NCBI GenBank assembly: GCA_963693285.1
Contig: OY848917.1
Location: 27,591,745-27,655,744 of the forward strand
Direction: 5' to 3'
Source: Xestospongia muta
Taxonomy: Eukaryota; Porifera; Demospongiae; Haplosclerida; Petrosiidae
Length of the DNA stretch: 64,000 nucleotides
Shown here: positions 50,853 through 63,029 of the stretch, piece by piece
How the letters are laid out: each line of letters begins with the position of its first letter
Position numbering within the stretch: position 1 is the first letter of the stretch
Notes under the pieces: model-generated
Seen by the model: only the letters and a program-made list of their open reading frames with translations
Databases searched by the model: none
What the model was told of the DNA's origin: nothing
Program-made: the position numbers and the translations under genes

Positions 50853-52801
50853 TAACTCTGTACTTCCTATTTATGTTTTGGAAGTGACTATTTTTACGGC
50901 GCCGTAAATTACTTACGTTCAGCTATCTTTATGCACGTTTTTATATATTGTAATAATTGCATGTGTTTTTATTGTTCACCTATAGAAACATTGTTTAAAC
51001 AGACTTATTGTTGTATCGATTTGTATAGCTATTGTGTTTGTAAAGTACAATTATTGTAAGAAGTGTGATTGAAACTAAACTAATATATTCAATGAAACTA
51101 AGACAAACAAATTACAATTTCTAATGAGCTGCATACAAATTATATGTACAGTCTAAACTGTATACACATTTGGATACTTTCTTATTCGCTTTCAAGTTAA
51201 CTTTTGACTTAATCTATAGCTATATTTCAATTAACTAACTATAATTAACTAACTATAATTAACTTATTAGTTCTAACATTTGGTAAATAGTCAACTTCAT
51301 TAGAAGTCATGATCAAAACAGTAGGATTTTTACTTTTATTTTGCATCAAATAATTTTGCTACATGTAGCCTATATGACTATATAAATTAGATCAATCAAT
51401 CACTTTTTACAATAATATAAAACTCTACTATATATAGATCCATACAAAGGTTGAATCATAATATAATTGATGTCAGAAATATATGAATTTGAATAGCAAT
51501 ATTAATCAATGAACTTAGTATCACATACATGTATATATACTTCTTCTGCAATGTTTGTCAACTAAGACCATATAGCACATTTGGTGGACAGATTGCATCA
51601 CTTGATGAGTACTATAAACATCTTATAGAATGTTCAGTATGTTATAGACCAAATTATTTTGTCCACTAAATAAAGCTAACTCTTATTGATGTGCTAATGA
51701 AAAGAGAAATTAATAAAATAAAGGTAATATGGAAATAAATATAAATTTATAAATATATAAATCTCCCGGTTTTCATGTTAGACAATATTATTTTTACACA
51801 TTTTACAAGTTACAGCAATCTTTTTCTATCTATTCTTGATAAGTAGCATTTTAATATCAGCTGAAAGCATTACCATAGTAATTTATTTTCAGGATATATG
51901 TACAGTAACTGTTATATATCAAGGTTAAAGGTTAATTATTTATGATTTAATTTATAATATAATTATTATTCATTACTTATTGGTGTATTTAAGTTAGGTT
52001 ATTTAATTTTGTTAGTCAAAGTGAGAAAGAGGAAGTAGAGAGATACTGCGAGAGAAATCATTACTTGTTGTTCTGAGGTCGTAATTTACTGTTGGGACTT
52101 TTCTTGTTTATTTGTTGGTCGATGTTACTATTTTTCTTTGTATTGTTGTTTGTGTATTCATTATAACTTGCTGTTGAGTTACCATTTGTCAACTGTTTGC
52201 ATGCAACTCGTTTACTTCAGTAACTTTAAGTGTACTCTATATCAACATACAAGAACTGTTGCCTAACAACTATATATATATATATATACATATAATTCTA
52301 TACATTAAAGTTTTCAACTAGCATATTACTGCTAAACATTACTCCTTTTATTTTACTCTGTTGATTAAACAAGATTTTGTGAAACTTAGTTGATTGTAAA
52401 AATAGATTACTTGATCACACTAAATCTATGATTTATGTTGTATATATATAATGTAGGACAATATGTAAATCAATATAATTTAGTAATGACAGCTGTGCAA
52501 TGATTTACTGCATTTTAGGAGTTGTATAGTAAACGTTCGGGCAATGATGATTCTGTGCTAATACAGAACATTTGACATTGAGGACTATAGTTGTTTCTGT
52601 GTCTCATTAGTATAAATAAATAAATTTAATGGATGATAGGCTTGATTGTCACTATATAATCTGCGGTAGATTCAAATGAGACAAACTGCACTGATTAAGG
52701 TAAAACAAAATAAATATACTAACCATAAAAAGGTAAAACTTACCATAAATATTGGCTATTATAATAGAACTTTAAATTCACTAAGTTTAACAGCCACTCC
52801 C

Positions 52802-52803
<2 letters not shown>
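50853..52803. other. No gene; AT-rich spacer
   Basis: A short triplicated ctaactataatt motif near 51235-51260 and a palindromic patch acggcgccgt at 50896-50905 are the only notable details. The stretch 52015-52230 is somewhat richer in G and could be a 5' leader, but no frame follows. Confidence 0.4.

Positions 52804-52899
<96 letters not shown>
52804..52899. repeat. (AT)n microsatellite
   Basis: About 95 bases of nearly pure AT repeats, the longest in the window, with two c interruptions near the end. Confidence 0.9.
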
Positions 52900-53383
52900 G
52901 CCCCTACCAATATTATTACCTGATTATAAGGTGGTTAGACACTCAACTACTATAGGTCTATTAATACAAATGATATACAAACCTATAGTGAGATTGATGT
53001 TTCAATGTCCTCCAGTGTATTTTGTGGATATAATTAGTGAGTCAATGCAAAACTCTTTACCTTCCATCAATTGAATGTCCACATCTTATATATGCTACAG
53101 TTAAAATATATAATTATATACATTTGCTCTTATTTATGATTCGCTGCTTTTTAAGTTATATTGTGAAGAGATCTGTTGAAATTGTGATAGCTCAGAAACA
53201 ACCTGCAAAAGCCTGTTGTCTCAAGACATAATAATTTTTGTAGTCTAAGAATTGAAACCATGAGCAATAGATAGATGCTATTCAAATGAACTAACTGGGT
53301 TAGTTCAGTCAAAATGATATCGTGTGGATCTAGTGGCTTCAATTCAAACCATGAACCAGAAATTACTTTTAGCTTCTAGTTAG

Positions 53384-53460
<77 letters not shown>

Positions 53461-53670
53461 TTAGACTAGTTTTGGCTTTGTGGTAACTTAGAATTGTTAT
53501 TACATTGTATTGATGAATCTATGGTAACAAAGACCTCAGTTAAAATAACAAAATGTTATTTAAATAGACTACTTACATACTGTTGCCATTGCAGTTGGTC
53601 CATTATGGCCATAACCAAGACTATTTATTACTAGCTTTATATATGTCAATGAATCCAATGTAGCTCAGTA

Positions 53671-53751
<81 letters not shown>

Positions 53752-54740
53752 TAACTGTAGCATTACCAAGTCATCAGGGAAGTCAGTAGCCATTCCTGTT
53801 AGACCTGGGACTTGTTCAGGTGCTATGAGAATAGTAACAACAAATGTCGTTAAATACAATTTACAAGTACTAACTTACTATCTAAATTAAACAACCACTG
53901 TTGTTCTGAAGTCCAATTCTGTTAGCTCCATCAACTACTGCTACTGTATATATTAAACCATCATGAAAGAGTAATCATATTATATATCGCAGTATGTTAG
54001 TGTTGTTGTTCTACTGTCATTCATGACCATGCATCAGCAATATAGATAATAAACTAGCAATAATACTGTAGATATATAATAATCTCTGTTTATATAAATA
54101 AGTGTTTTTTAATTTAATAGTCCACAGTCCAGTCCAGAGATCGGTCCAGTCCATGGTCAGTCCCTGTACAAGTTGTGGGCTTGCCCCAATAGTGAACACA
54201 AAACATTTTTAAAAAGGAAAGATGTAGAAATAATTACTCATACACCAAAAAGGCAAGAAACAAGGTAGGGATGAATACACAAATCCATATAAAACCCTAC
54301 ATAATTAAGTGCCCAGCACTAGCCAAATATTTAGTCCTGTTAAGTCCGGAATGACTGTTACCTGTCACTTAAATATACTGATATACAGTGTTGACTTATA
54401 ATGGGATAAATCTATAGCTAATTAGGAATAAACAATGCTTGTAGAGCTGATACTTAATGACTGAATACTTAAAAGATTTTTTATCAATTGGTTGTAAACT
54501 ATGACAACAGTAAGTTATATTCTAACTTTAGGTGCTCCTTGTGTAATTCAGTAAGATATTGTAGAATGTTGTGTGAACTGTCAACCATGGCCTCGTGTAC
54601 ACGCAGACAGCAATAATCTGTAGAATAATTTTCATTATTAAGGTGTATTTTTTGTAGTTCATGGTCCAGCCCATTGTCCAGTCCAAGGTCCAGTTTTAAG
54701 ATATTCCCCGACGAGTGCGGGACTCACCCACAATTGAATA
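52900..54740. other. Spacer with microsatellites, no gene
   Basis: Two more AT runs at 53386-53457 and 53679-53752; the latter contains a 34-base (AC)n core. Around 54110-54190 and 54655-54735 the DNA is less AT-rich and full of gtccagtcc-like strings; see the separate entry. Minus-strand short frames here are only translations of these repeats. Confidence 0.5.
54655..54735 (+). promoter_or_regulatory. Conserved upstream block of the transporter gene family
   Basis: A run of gtccag-type strings ending gatattccccgacgagtgcg and ggactcaccca sits just before the ATG at 54747. The pseudogene fragment at 63030 has the same block in front of it (ggtccagattttagatattt, ccggacaagtgtggggctca). Another gtccagtcc-rich block with cctgtacaagttgtgggctt is at 54118-54190. 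Probably the 5' leader or promoter of the family, or a repeat that sits there; the sequence does not decide. Confidence 0.4.
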
Positions 54741-54746
54741 TTGAAG

Positions 54747-56270
54747 ATGGAAAATTCTTTACTACTTACGTCTGGTTGTAGACCTTCCAGCTACTTATCT
54801 TGTGAAGATGACACCGAAAACAATTTATCACTAGACATCAGTCGAGTTCGTAGACCAACGAGAATGCAAAGATTCAGGAATTACTGTGATAAGACGTTTA
54901 CTCTTTCTAAAGGTAGTTATTTGATTTTAACACTTAGTTTTTTGATGTTTGTATCCATATCCACGACTAACACGACAATGATTAATACTCTTTATACCGA
55001 GGATACAGATTTCAGAAACATACCAACATATTGTTATTTTCTTCTCTATCCATTTCTGGCCCTTCTTGGTGATAGGTTCATTAGATATCGAGTTGTGCTT
55101 GTTGGAACTATTCTTATAGCAATTGGTACTGCAATTATTACCTTTATTTGGCCTCTTGTTAATTATCATATTAATAGTAGTATCACATGCACACTACTTT
55201 TTTATGCTTCTTATTTTCCTGTTTACTTTGGATTGGCTTTGTTTCAATCAAACATTATTCAACTTGGTACTGACCAATTACTGTTTGCTTCATCAAATCA
55301 ACTAAGATATTATATTTATTGGCAGAACCTTACAATTTATCTACCATCATTTTTTAGTATTCTAATTTTGATAATGATGATAACTTTAGGACAGTCAGTC
55401 ATTTTTATCCATATAACAATAATAGCAATAGTTCTATACATTTTTGCAATATTAACAACTGTAGCTGGTTTTCTTTTACTTTGTTTTATAAAACGACATA
55501 TTGTAATTGAGCCACCACCTACAGTTAATCCTGCCAAACAGATTTATAACATCTTCAAATATGCTATTAAATACAAGAGACCTTTACAACGGAGTGCCTT
55601 CACTTACGGAGAACCTCCTCCAGGAATGTTAGATCGAGCTAAAGAGAGATATGGAGGACCATTTACAACTGATCAAGTGGAAGATGTGAGGAGTTTTAAA
55701 AACATTTTACTTATCTTGTTGTCTTTATTTGGTTATCACTTCAATGAGTCTACAGTAGGAATAGCTCGTGAGTATATTAAATTATTCAATATGACAATTG
55801 ATACAAATGCTACTAAAGTCAGTTTTAATTTAATGGAAAGCATAGTGTTAGTTTTCCCTACCTCAATAAGTGTTTCAATTATTGTTGTTGGTGTATTGTG
55901 TCTTCAATTTGTAATTTTTCCATTTTGTTCTCACAAGTTACCAAAAATGCTGAAGCGTATTGGTGTAAGTCTCTTTTTAGCCTGTATTTCTTCACTATTG
56001 CAGGTCATATTCTGTGTATTTATTGAAATAGAACAGCCTTTACCATACCAGTTGTTAATTCTACCTCAAATCCTTAATGGGATTTCTGGTTTTTTGTTCT
56101 TAACTATTTATGAATTCATTATTGCTCAGGCACCTTATCAGATGCAAGGTCTATTAATTGGAATATTATATAGTCAATTGAGTATAAAGCATTCATCATT
56201 AGCCATTGCCTTAAATAGTGAATTGGGTCACAAATGGTTGTATTACACTATTAAGAGTTTAATAGTATAA
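54747..56270 (+). CDS. POT/SLC15-like transporter, truncated by a stop before the last helix
   Basis: 507 codons from the ATG at 54747 (an upstream in-frame TTG at 54741 is not used). A cytosolic N-terminus with SCEDD and RMQRFRNY precedes about eleven hydrophobic helices. NIIQLGTDQL with a following YYIYWQN fits the proton-coupled oligopeptide transporter signature. The long middle loop carries KYAIKYKRPLQRSAFTYGE and RYGGPFTTDQVEDVRSF, and QAPYQMQGLLIG lies near the end, as in PTR2/SLC15 proteins that import peptides or histidine with protons. The usual ExxER motif in helix 1 is not seen. TAA at 56268 replaces the TTA found in the fragment at 50436. The frame then stays open for 52 more codons to 56429, coding the last helix and a tail of about 40 residues. 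So the stop is recent, polymorphic, read through or a sequence error. Intronless. Confidence 0.7.
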   Translation: MENSLLLTSGCRPSSYLSCEDDTENNLSLDISRVRRPTRMQRFRNYCDKTFTLSKGSYLILTLSFLMFVSISTTNTTMINTLYTEDTDFRNIPTYCYFLLYPFLALLGDRFIRYRVVLVGTILIAIGTAIITFIWPLVNYHINSSITCTLLFYASYFPVYFGLALFQSNIIQLGTDQLLFASSNQLRYYIYWQNLTIYLPSFFSILILIMMITLGQSVIFIHITIIAIVLYIFAILTTVAGFLLLCFIKRHIVIEPPPTVNPAKQIYNIFKYAIKYKRPLQRSAFTYGEPPPGMLDRAKERYGGPFTTDQVEDVRSFKNILLILLSLFGYHFNESTVGIAREYIKLFNMTIDTNATKVSFNLMESIVLVFPTSISVSIIVVGVLCLQFVIFPFCSHKLPKMLKRIGVSLFLACISSLLQVIFCVFIEIEQPLPYQLLILPQILNGISGFLFLTIYEFIIAQAPYQMQGLLIGILYSQLSIKHSSLAIALNSELGHKWLYYTIKSLIV

Positions 56271-56429
56271 CTTTCCTTGCTACTATATTGTTGTGTGTCA
56301 AGGCAGTATAGACAAAGACAAAGAGATGAACTATCAACAATTAATGAACGTGTGATTATTGAAGAGTACTGGGAAAGAACATTAAATAGAAAAGAAGAGA
56401 TAGAAGAGGAATATAATGAAATATATTAA

Positions 56430-58029
56430 CAACTATGTACTTTGTTACTTTCAAAATACCACATTAAACACACATATAATTGCATACAATTTATTGTACA
56501 TATATAGAAACTTTTTGTAAACAGATTTATTGTTTGTTTCTTTTTTTATAGTGATTGTTTTGTTAACTACAATTTTTGTAAATAGTGGTATTTACAATTA
56601 ATCAAAAATACACAAAATGAAAATATAGTAAACAAAGTAACAAGCATACATGTATACATAGACTAAACTGTAAAGACAATCTTAGCTATGATTTTATAGG
56701 GATTCTCTCCACTTTCCTGGAGTATCCAGCACACATACTCTACTTTCTATTATTTTCTTGCGGTTATTATGCTACTGAATCTTCATTAAGTAGCTATAAC
56801 ATTTCTTCAATCAGTAATAGTAGCCGTGCTACTAGTTGTACAACTCCATATGTTATAAGATGTTATGGTACGGTGATCTAAAAGAACATATGATTGATTA
56901 TTATACATAATTAAATCGTATTTCAGCTTTGATTGTAGTCATAGCTACAGTGAGTTTGTGTGTATATTTAATATGGTACACTACTGAAAATTGGCAAGAC
57001 CATAGTTCCAAACTACATATTTATAACTGTGTTGTTGAAGTTAATAATTATTTTATTGTTGCAAATTACCACTAAATTAGACATCCCTTCATGTGTTAGT
57101 CAACAAATTTGCAAATTGTAAAGACAATCTTACATCTTTTAAGGCAACTGTTTTTATAATAGATATAGTAAGAGCTGGCTTCACACTAAACTATCAAGAG
57201 TAAAATTATTTTATCATTGTGTTGTGTGACAGTACTTGGGAGACAATATATAATAAATTTATATAAGTAATGTCTATTTATATTATGTAAAGAACATATT
57301 AGCCCTCTACATTGGGCAAGCGTTATGGACATTTCACATTGCCACCATATAACAGATTTTGTGCTGATACAGATCATGTAATATTGTATTGGGCACCGCG
57401 TGTTAGTATCAAAATTGGAAAATTTTCATGGTATATTAAATGAATCATTATTTATTAAATAACTGCTGATATATATATTACTTAAATAAACCATGAAACA
57501 TTTAGTAAATCATACATAAATAACTTGTCAATTACAAAATAATGCTTGATTTGTTAAATAATATATGATTTACTATAGTAATGAATGTTTTAAAAATAGT
57601 ATATGATTTCATAAATGATGGCTGATTTATTAAATAACATTTGATTACTAAATAATAGATGATTTATTTAATAACATATTTAATATTGAGCCATAATTTG
57701 GAAAACTTGTGTGATGATTTGTGGCTTACTAATTAATTTTAATAAATACATCATGTAAATATAATTTACTATTTAGTACTGAAAATGGGTAATGCATGAT
57801 TTACTGAAGTAGTGAAGGCAAATTACAAACTTTTTGGAGATAGAGAAATATCATAATAGCCACTACTCTTCATTTATATGCTCCACAAAGACAATACTTA
57901 ATGGTTCTATATCAGTGACACTGTAACAACGACTTGAACAATGACAACAACAACAACTAACTCAAGTATATATATTATATATGTATATTATAATGTTCTC
58001 GAATATTCTGCAGACTAATTATAATTGGT
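56430..58029. other. No gene; AT-rich spacer with repeats
   Basis: Contains the inverted copy of the interspersed repeat (56985-57130). At 57420-57700 there is a degenerate array of gatttattaaataa-like motifs (at least eight). From about 57830 down to 58043 the sequence is probably the 3' LTR of the gypsy element. Confidence 0.45.
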
Positions 58030-58219
58030 GTTAATTCATTACATTGCTCCCTCCTTTCAGAAGAATACGTCCTGTATTATAAAGTGATATAGGGGTCTAA
58101 CTGATCAGGTAGTCGACGAGTTCAAACTGGATATCGATGACCATTGCATGCTGATGTATCAATATGCTCATCTTGCTCATTGTCTGGGAACTCTTCATCT
58201 GAGAGATCACATAATTCAA

Positions 58220-59302
58220 CTAATCTCCAGCATGATATGTAGAAGTTAGAAATGATGTAGGTTTATTAGACAAGGAAGTGATTGGTGGAAACCGAGTACC
58301 AGGAGTGCAAAGTTTCAAACGGTTGAAGTAAACAATTAGAGGTTTGGATGAGTCAGTAAGTGGTAAAATCTTATAATTTAAGTCAGAGAGTTTAGATTCA
58401 ACTTTATACGGACCTGTCCAAGGGTGGTGTAGTTTCCAATGACCTCCTTGGGGGATGACTGGTGAATACAACCATACAGTATCACCTTTAGTGAATGGTT
58501 TTCCATGAACACTGCTATCATATAAAGTCTTTTGTCATTGCTGAACAGCACCTAAGGTATTTCTAACTATCTGGTATGCATAAGAAAGTGATGATTGCAG
58601 TTGTTGTACATGCGCATCAGATGAAAGGGTGTCTGAAAATGAAGTCCTAAACTCTAGATCAATAGGTAACAGAGCTTCACGACCATACATCAAGTAGTAA
58701 GGGGTATATCCCGTTGAAGCTTGAATGCTTGTATTGTATGCGAACAAACTGGTCTAACAAATTTTTCCCACACGTTTGGATTGCCTTTAAAAGCAGTGGC
58801 CAGCATGTCTAAGAGAGTACGATTATAACGCTCAATGAGTCCATCGCATTGAGGATGGTGTTACGACATTTCTTGATCTGTAATATTCTTTGAATAACTT
58901 AGACTCAAACTGCTGCCCCTGATCGGAGTGGATTCGTTCAGGTGGTGAAAATCTAAAAAACATCTCGTTGGTCAACACATTTGCAACAGTGGTTGCTTTC
59001 ATATTAGGGATTGGGTATGCTTCACCCCATTTTGTGAAATAATCCATTGCAACCAATAAGTACATGTTGCCAGTGTGACTTCGTGCAAAGAGCCCAAGCA
59101 AATCAACTCCTATCATTTGCATGGGACTGCCGACTGTAATGTTCTTTAGTGGGCCTCTGGCCTGTGGTGCCGGAGTTTTACGAGTAGCACAGGTAGACCA
59201 TGTACTACAGTAATTTTGAACATCCAGATAATGACCTGGCCAATAGTACCGTGATTTAAGTTTACCTAAAGTTTTAGCCTTGCCCAAGTGTCCACCAACC
59301 AC
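58220..59302 (-). pseudogene. Gypsy integrase, broken
   Basis: Zinc region with GGHLGKAKT, RYYWPG and a C-rich end YCSTWSTC. Core aspartates in GVDLLG and HSDQGQQFES. A frameshift near 58860 moves the rest to another frame, where QCDGLIERYNR gives the catalytic Glu, followed by SIQASTGYTPYYLMYGRE. Another break near 58530 precedes the C-terminal GPY-type module (HPWTGPYKVESKL). Confidence 0.8.
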
Positions 59303-59401
59303 TCCTGAATGTAACTTGTGTAAAATTTCTTCTTGAAGATATTTAGGAACAACTAGCTGTTTGTACGTCTGTTGCGTATCAGTATTCAGAAATAGTAGTA
59401 G

Positions 59402-60040
59402 TTAAATACCATTATCAACAATTAACTGGTCCCACAGCTGAAAAAGTTTCCTTGCTTTAAAGGTGTATTTGCAGAGAGTGTCAGAGCTTGGTCTTTGTTT
59501 AGTTTCTTTAGCAGTCAGTACTGGGCTTATTATTTCGTCTTTGAGTTGAAGAGTTCGAATTTCCGATGTAGTCATGCCCCAAGATACAGTTTCTGAGGAG
59601 GTGGTAGCATTTACATGTAGCGAAGTATTTAAGTGTGAGAGAGAATCGGCATTGTTGTGCTTTCTTCCAGGACGATGTTGAACAGTAAATGAAAATTCTT
59701 CTAGTTTCTCTAGCCATCTGGCTAGCTGCCCTTCAGGTTGTTTGAAATTTCTAAACCATGTTAATGAGCTATGATCAGTATGTAAGGTGAATGTACAACC
59801 TAGGAGATACTGTTGAAACTGGGAAATGAAATTTACTATTGCTAAAAGTTCTTTGCTGGTCACACTATAGTTACGTTCAGCTTTAGACAAGGTTCTGCTA
59901 GCGTAGGCAACAACTCTTTCCTGGCCATCATCATCGACTTGTGACAGGACTGCTCCAATACCAAAGTCGCTGGCATCAGTGTCCAATATAAATGGTTTTG
60001 AAAAATCAGGGAAAACAAGTATAGGAGGAGAAACTAACAT
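59402..60040 (-). pseudogene. Gypsy RNase H
   Basis: A 212-codon frame with FILDTDASDFGIGAVLSQ, VVAYASRTLSKAERNYS, ELLAIV and LHTDHSSLTW, the usual Ty3/gypsy RNase H markers, then QHRPGRKHNNADSLSHL. This is the best-preserved domain of the element. Confidence 0.85.
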
Positions 60041-60079
60041 ATGCCGTTGTTTATCAAAAGCCTGCTGGCAATCTTCAGT

Positions 60080-61010
60080 CTATTTGAATGACTCTGATTT
60101 TTCGGTCAATTGGTGAAGTGGTCGACAAATTGTAGCAAAATCTTTGACAAAACACCAGTAGTAGCTTGCTAAGCCTAAAAACTGTTGGAGTTGATGGCGT
60201 GATGTTGGTACTGGCCAATTGGCTACTTTGTCAGCCTTGGCTGGATCAGTCAAAACTCCTTCTTTAGACACAATGTGTCCTAAAAAGGGTACCTTTTTGG
60301 AAAAATTCACACTTGGTTGGTTTTCCAGCACTTCTAAGATGTTGGAAAACATACTGTAGGTTGTCTAAATGAGACTGGAAATCGTGACTGAAGACGATAA
60401 CATCATCCAGCTAAACAAGGCAATTTGTCTATTGGAGGCCAGTCAGAACTATGTCCATGAGCCTTTGGAAAGTTGCAGGTCCATTACAGAGCCCAAATGG
60501 CATTACATTAAATTCGAAAAGGCTATCCTGGGTAACAAAGGCAGTCTTTTCCCGATCTTCTGCTGTAACTTCCACCTGCCAGTATCCACTCAGTAAGTCT
60601 AGCGTACTAAACCATTTTGCTCCAGGTAATGTATCTAGGGTATCATCGGTTCTTGGAAGTGGATAAGCATCCTCTCTAGTGATATTATTGACTTTACGGT
60701 AATCAATACAAAATCGAACTGAGCCATCCTTTTCTTTACTAATACAACTGGAGACGACCATGGACTAGTATACTTTTGAATGATGTTGTTTTGTAACATT
60801 TGGTTAATCAATTTACTTGCCTCTGATTGGAGATGTTTTGGAATTCTTCGATGTGATAGTCTAATAGGGCGAGTACTTCCTGTGTTGATGGTATGTTTTA
60901 TAACTCCAGTACGACCTAAATCGTGCTCGTTTTCAGGTAAAACATCAGCATATATTAAGAGAACCTGATAAAGTTATTCTGTTTGAATATCTGTTAAATT
61001 CTCTGATTTT
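60080..61010 (-). pseudogene. Gypsy reverse transcriptase, broken
   Basis: SPWSSPVVLVKK, then a frameshift, then DGSVRFCIDYRKVN, AKWFSTLDLLSGYWQ and FNVMPFGLCNGPATFQRLM. The catalytic motif near 60390-60420 reads CLV-stop-LDDVIVF: the Tyr codon of YLDD has become TAG. After another shift come VPFLGHIVSKEGV and QLQQFLGLASYYWCFVKDFA. Confidence 0.82.
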
Positions 61011-61880
61011 TTAGCTGTTTCCCATAAAGTCTTTCTTTATTATCAATGGAGTCTGTGTTGTCTCAATAACAGATACAATGAGTTGATCATCCTCAGTTAA
61101 CTGACTTAATGAAGCTAATTTGGTGTCTTTGTAAATTGTAGCTTGTGTATTAGTTGGGTTGATGAGTCTTACTATGATGTGATTGTCAGGAATAACTATT
61201 GCTCTTGCGACGATGATGTTTGAGCCCATTTTCTGATGAAACAACTGATTTTCTAGTAGCCACGTTCCTTCATGATTTACATAATCAGGGACAACTGCTA
61301 GAGTTTCCAGTTCTGACTAAGCTGGAACGATAACAGTCTGCTTTAAAACTGCAGTTACTGGTGTGGGTCTTGTTGTGGTTTGCGTAGCAATGTACATGTC
61401 CAATGGTATTGCTAAGTTTCTTCCTGAGAATCGTAATAGGTGTTGTCCACAATCAACAATACATTGGTGTTGTTGGAGAAAGTCTAGTCCTAATATAGCA
61501 TCCTCTGTAAGACCTTTTACAACTACAACTGAAGCAATAAAGTTGTGTCCCCAAAATTCAACTGAACTGAAACAGATCCCTTGACCTGAAGTGGAGATCC
61601 ATCGACACCCAAAAGGCGTTGCTGATTCCATGGTATTAAATCTGTGGGGGATTGTCCTGACAGTTTACAATGTGCCCATGTAGATGTGTTTATGAGAGTT
61701 ACTGCAGCTCCTGTATCAACTAGGAAAGAGGACGAGGAGTGTTCATTTTTTCTTCCAGCTTTGTAATCTTATCAGATAATTTCTTAATTAACAACATTAA
61801 TTCGTCATCACCGGAGTTGTGGGTCACCGGACTGGCCGAGAGGTCTTCCGCTTCATGTTTACCACGAGAGGTAACCATGT
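61011..61880 (-). pseudogene. Gypsy protease with residual gag start
   Basis: The aspartic protease reads SFLVDTGAAVTLINTSTW near 61735-61680, then AILGLDFLQQHQCIVDC. The spacer to the reverse transcriptase has NHIIVRLINPTN. Above it, a short frame beginning MVTSRGKHEAEDLS (start near 61878) with a coiled-coil-like KKLSDKITKLEEKM runs out of frame directly into the protease, which implies that most of gag was deleted. Confidence 0.75.
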
Positions 61881-62404
61881 TATAATCTACGTGGAAAATT
61901 GTATTTTGTACAATCAATTACCAATAACATTGGTTACTCCTGTTAGTACAGCAAAATCATTCAACAAGATCCATTCATGCTTTTACATCAATTAGATGAA
62001 GGTACAAATGAAGATATACTTTTCATATAGAAAATTTAAACTTGCGGGCAATAGAAACAACACATTGTCTATATCATCAATTATGTGTCTTATTACAATG
62101 GACTACCTAACAGACGAGGTGAATACTATGTGTATACTATATGGTCAGTCTGAAGAAAATGATTTCGGGTCATTAAAGTATAAATAGACATCATAACGGC
62201 AAAGGCATTAACAAACTTCCAAAGATCGGGACATTGTCCCTTCACAAGATAGGTATACAATTGAGAAGTTAATATTAAGAAAGAAGATCTTGCACCTACT
62301 GATGAGAATTAAAATTAGCCTCACCTCTTTCCTTATCTCAACCTCCAGAATGGAGTTGATCCTTGTCCCATGTTGTACTATTGATTTATTATATCTAAAA
62401 ACTG
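61881..62404. other. No recognisable feature
   Basis: AT-rich, no gene. It could hold a diverged 5' LTR of the gypsy element, but no similarity to 57830-58043 was noticed. Confidence 0.35.
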
Positions 62405-62501
62405 TTTAACTATTCTTACAGTAATTGGTACTGCTGCTGGTTGTGCAGTTTTTTATTATCATAATAATAGTGGTATTACACTACCTTTACTGCACTATGT
62501 T
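62405..62501 (+). pseudogene. Transporter fragment (helix 3-4 region)
   Basis: Matches 55105-55200 of the transporter gene (tattctta.agtaattggtactgc, tattatcataataatagt), then is cut off by the 42-base minisatellite. Confidence 0.7.
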
Positions 62502-62517
62502 AGGTCTTTGCCATATT

Positions 62518-62705
62518 ACATGACTATTGAAGTCACACTCCTCCATTAGAACCCATAGCACATGACTATTAAAGTCACACTCCTCCATTAGAACCCATAG
62601 CACATGACTATTAAAGTCACACTCCTCCATTAGAACCCATAGCACATGACTATTGAAGTCACACTCCTCCATTAGAACTCTTAGCACATGACTATTGAAG
62701 TCATT
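62518..62705. repeat. 42-base minisatellite, short array
   Basis: About 4.5 copies of a 42-base unit containing catgactatt, aagtcacactcctccatta and gaacccatag. Copies differ at one or two bases. No unique spacers between copies, so it is not a CRISPR array. Confidence 0.95.
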
Positions 62706-62880
62706 TTTGTTGTCTTTCTAGATAGCGAGATGTGTAGCAACACTACGTCAATTGTATTTGACTATTTGATGTTAATAACTTGCTTCATATCAACTATACA
62801 GTACATAGCAATAAGGCTACAGGCATAGTAATCCCCATTATAAATGTGTGGTCTTTTAATTTATAGTCCATAGTCAAATT
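62706..62880. repeat. Flank of the short array, duplicated beyond the long array
   Basis: atttttgttgtctttctaga with gtagcaacacta and tttgatgtta recurs at about 63913-64000. The block array plus flank is thus present twice in the same orientation. Confidence 0.75.
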
Positions 62881-62916
62881 AAGAGATCAATCCACTACGT
62901 ACTGGATTGATCTCTT
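62881..62916. repeat. Perfect inverted repeat 1
   Basis: Arms of 14 bases (aagagatcaatcca / tggattgatctctt) around an eight-base loop. No mismatches. Confidence 0.95.
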
Positions 62917-62938
62917 AACTCGACTATCTAAATCGAAT

Positions 62939-62992
62939 ATCTAAAATCTGGACTGTACACTAGTATACTAGTCTACGGTCCAGATTTTAGAT
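62939..62992. repeat. Perfect inverted repeat 2
   Basis: Arms of 15 bases (atctaaaatctggac / gtccagattttagat) around a 24-base loop that itself contains the perfect 14-base palindrome actagtatactagt. The right arm overlaps the conserved block in front of the transporter family. Confidence 0.95.
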
Positions 62993-63029
62993 ATTTCCGG
63001 ACAAGTGTGGGGCTCACCAAAGTAATAAT

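Larger units (their letters stand above)
58030..61880 (-). mobile_element. Ty3/gypsy LTR retrotransposon, decayed and gag-deleted
   Basis: Minus strand. The order protease, reverse transcriptase, RNase H, integrase is that of Ty3/gypsy. A polypurine tract (aaggagggagca on the minus strand, 58045-58057) is followed by a probable 3' LTR starting tgtaatgaatta at 58043 and running to lower coordinates; its end was not found. No matching 5' LTR could be recognised above 61880, so the element is 5' truncated or the LTR has diverged. Several frameshifts and stops make it inactive. Confidence 0.85.

Noticed and set aside
52804..53752. Long AT runs as a replication origin or matrix attachment site
   Set aside because: Microsatellites of this kind are common in AT-rich genomes; nothing else supports such a role.
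53665..53859. 64-codon minus-strand frame with Cys-Val and Tyr-Ile runs
   Set aside because: Pure translation of (AC)n and (AT)n microsatellites.
54017..54199. 60-codon minus-strand frame over the gtccagtcc block
   Set aside because: Repetitive Trp/Asp/Thr/Leu pattern reflects the short DNA repeat; the block is better explained as leader or repeat DNA.
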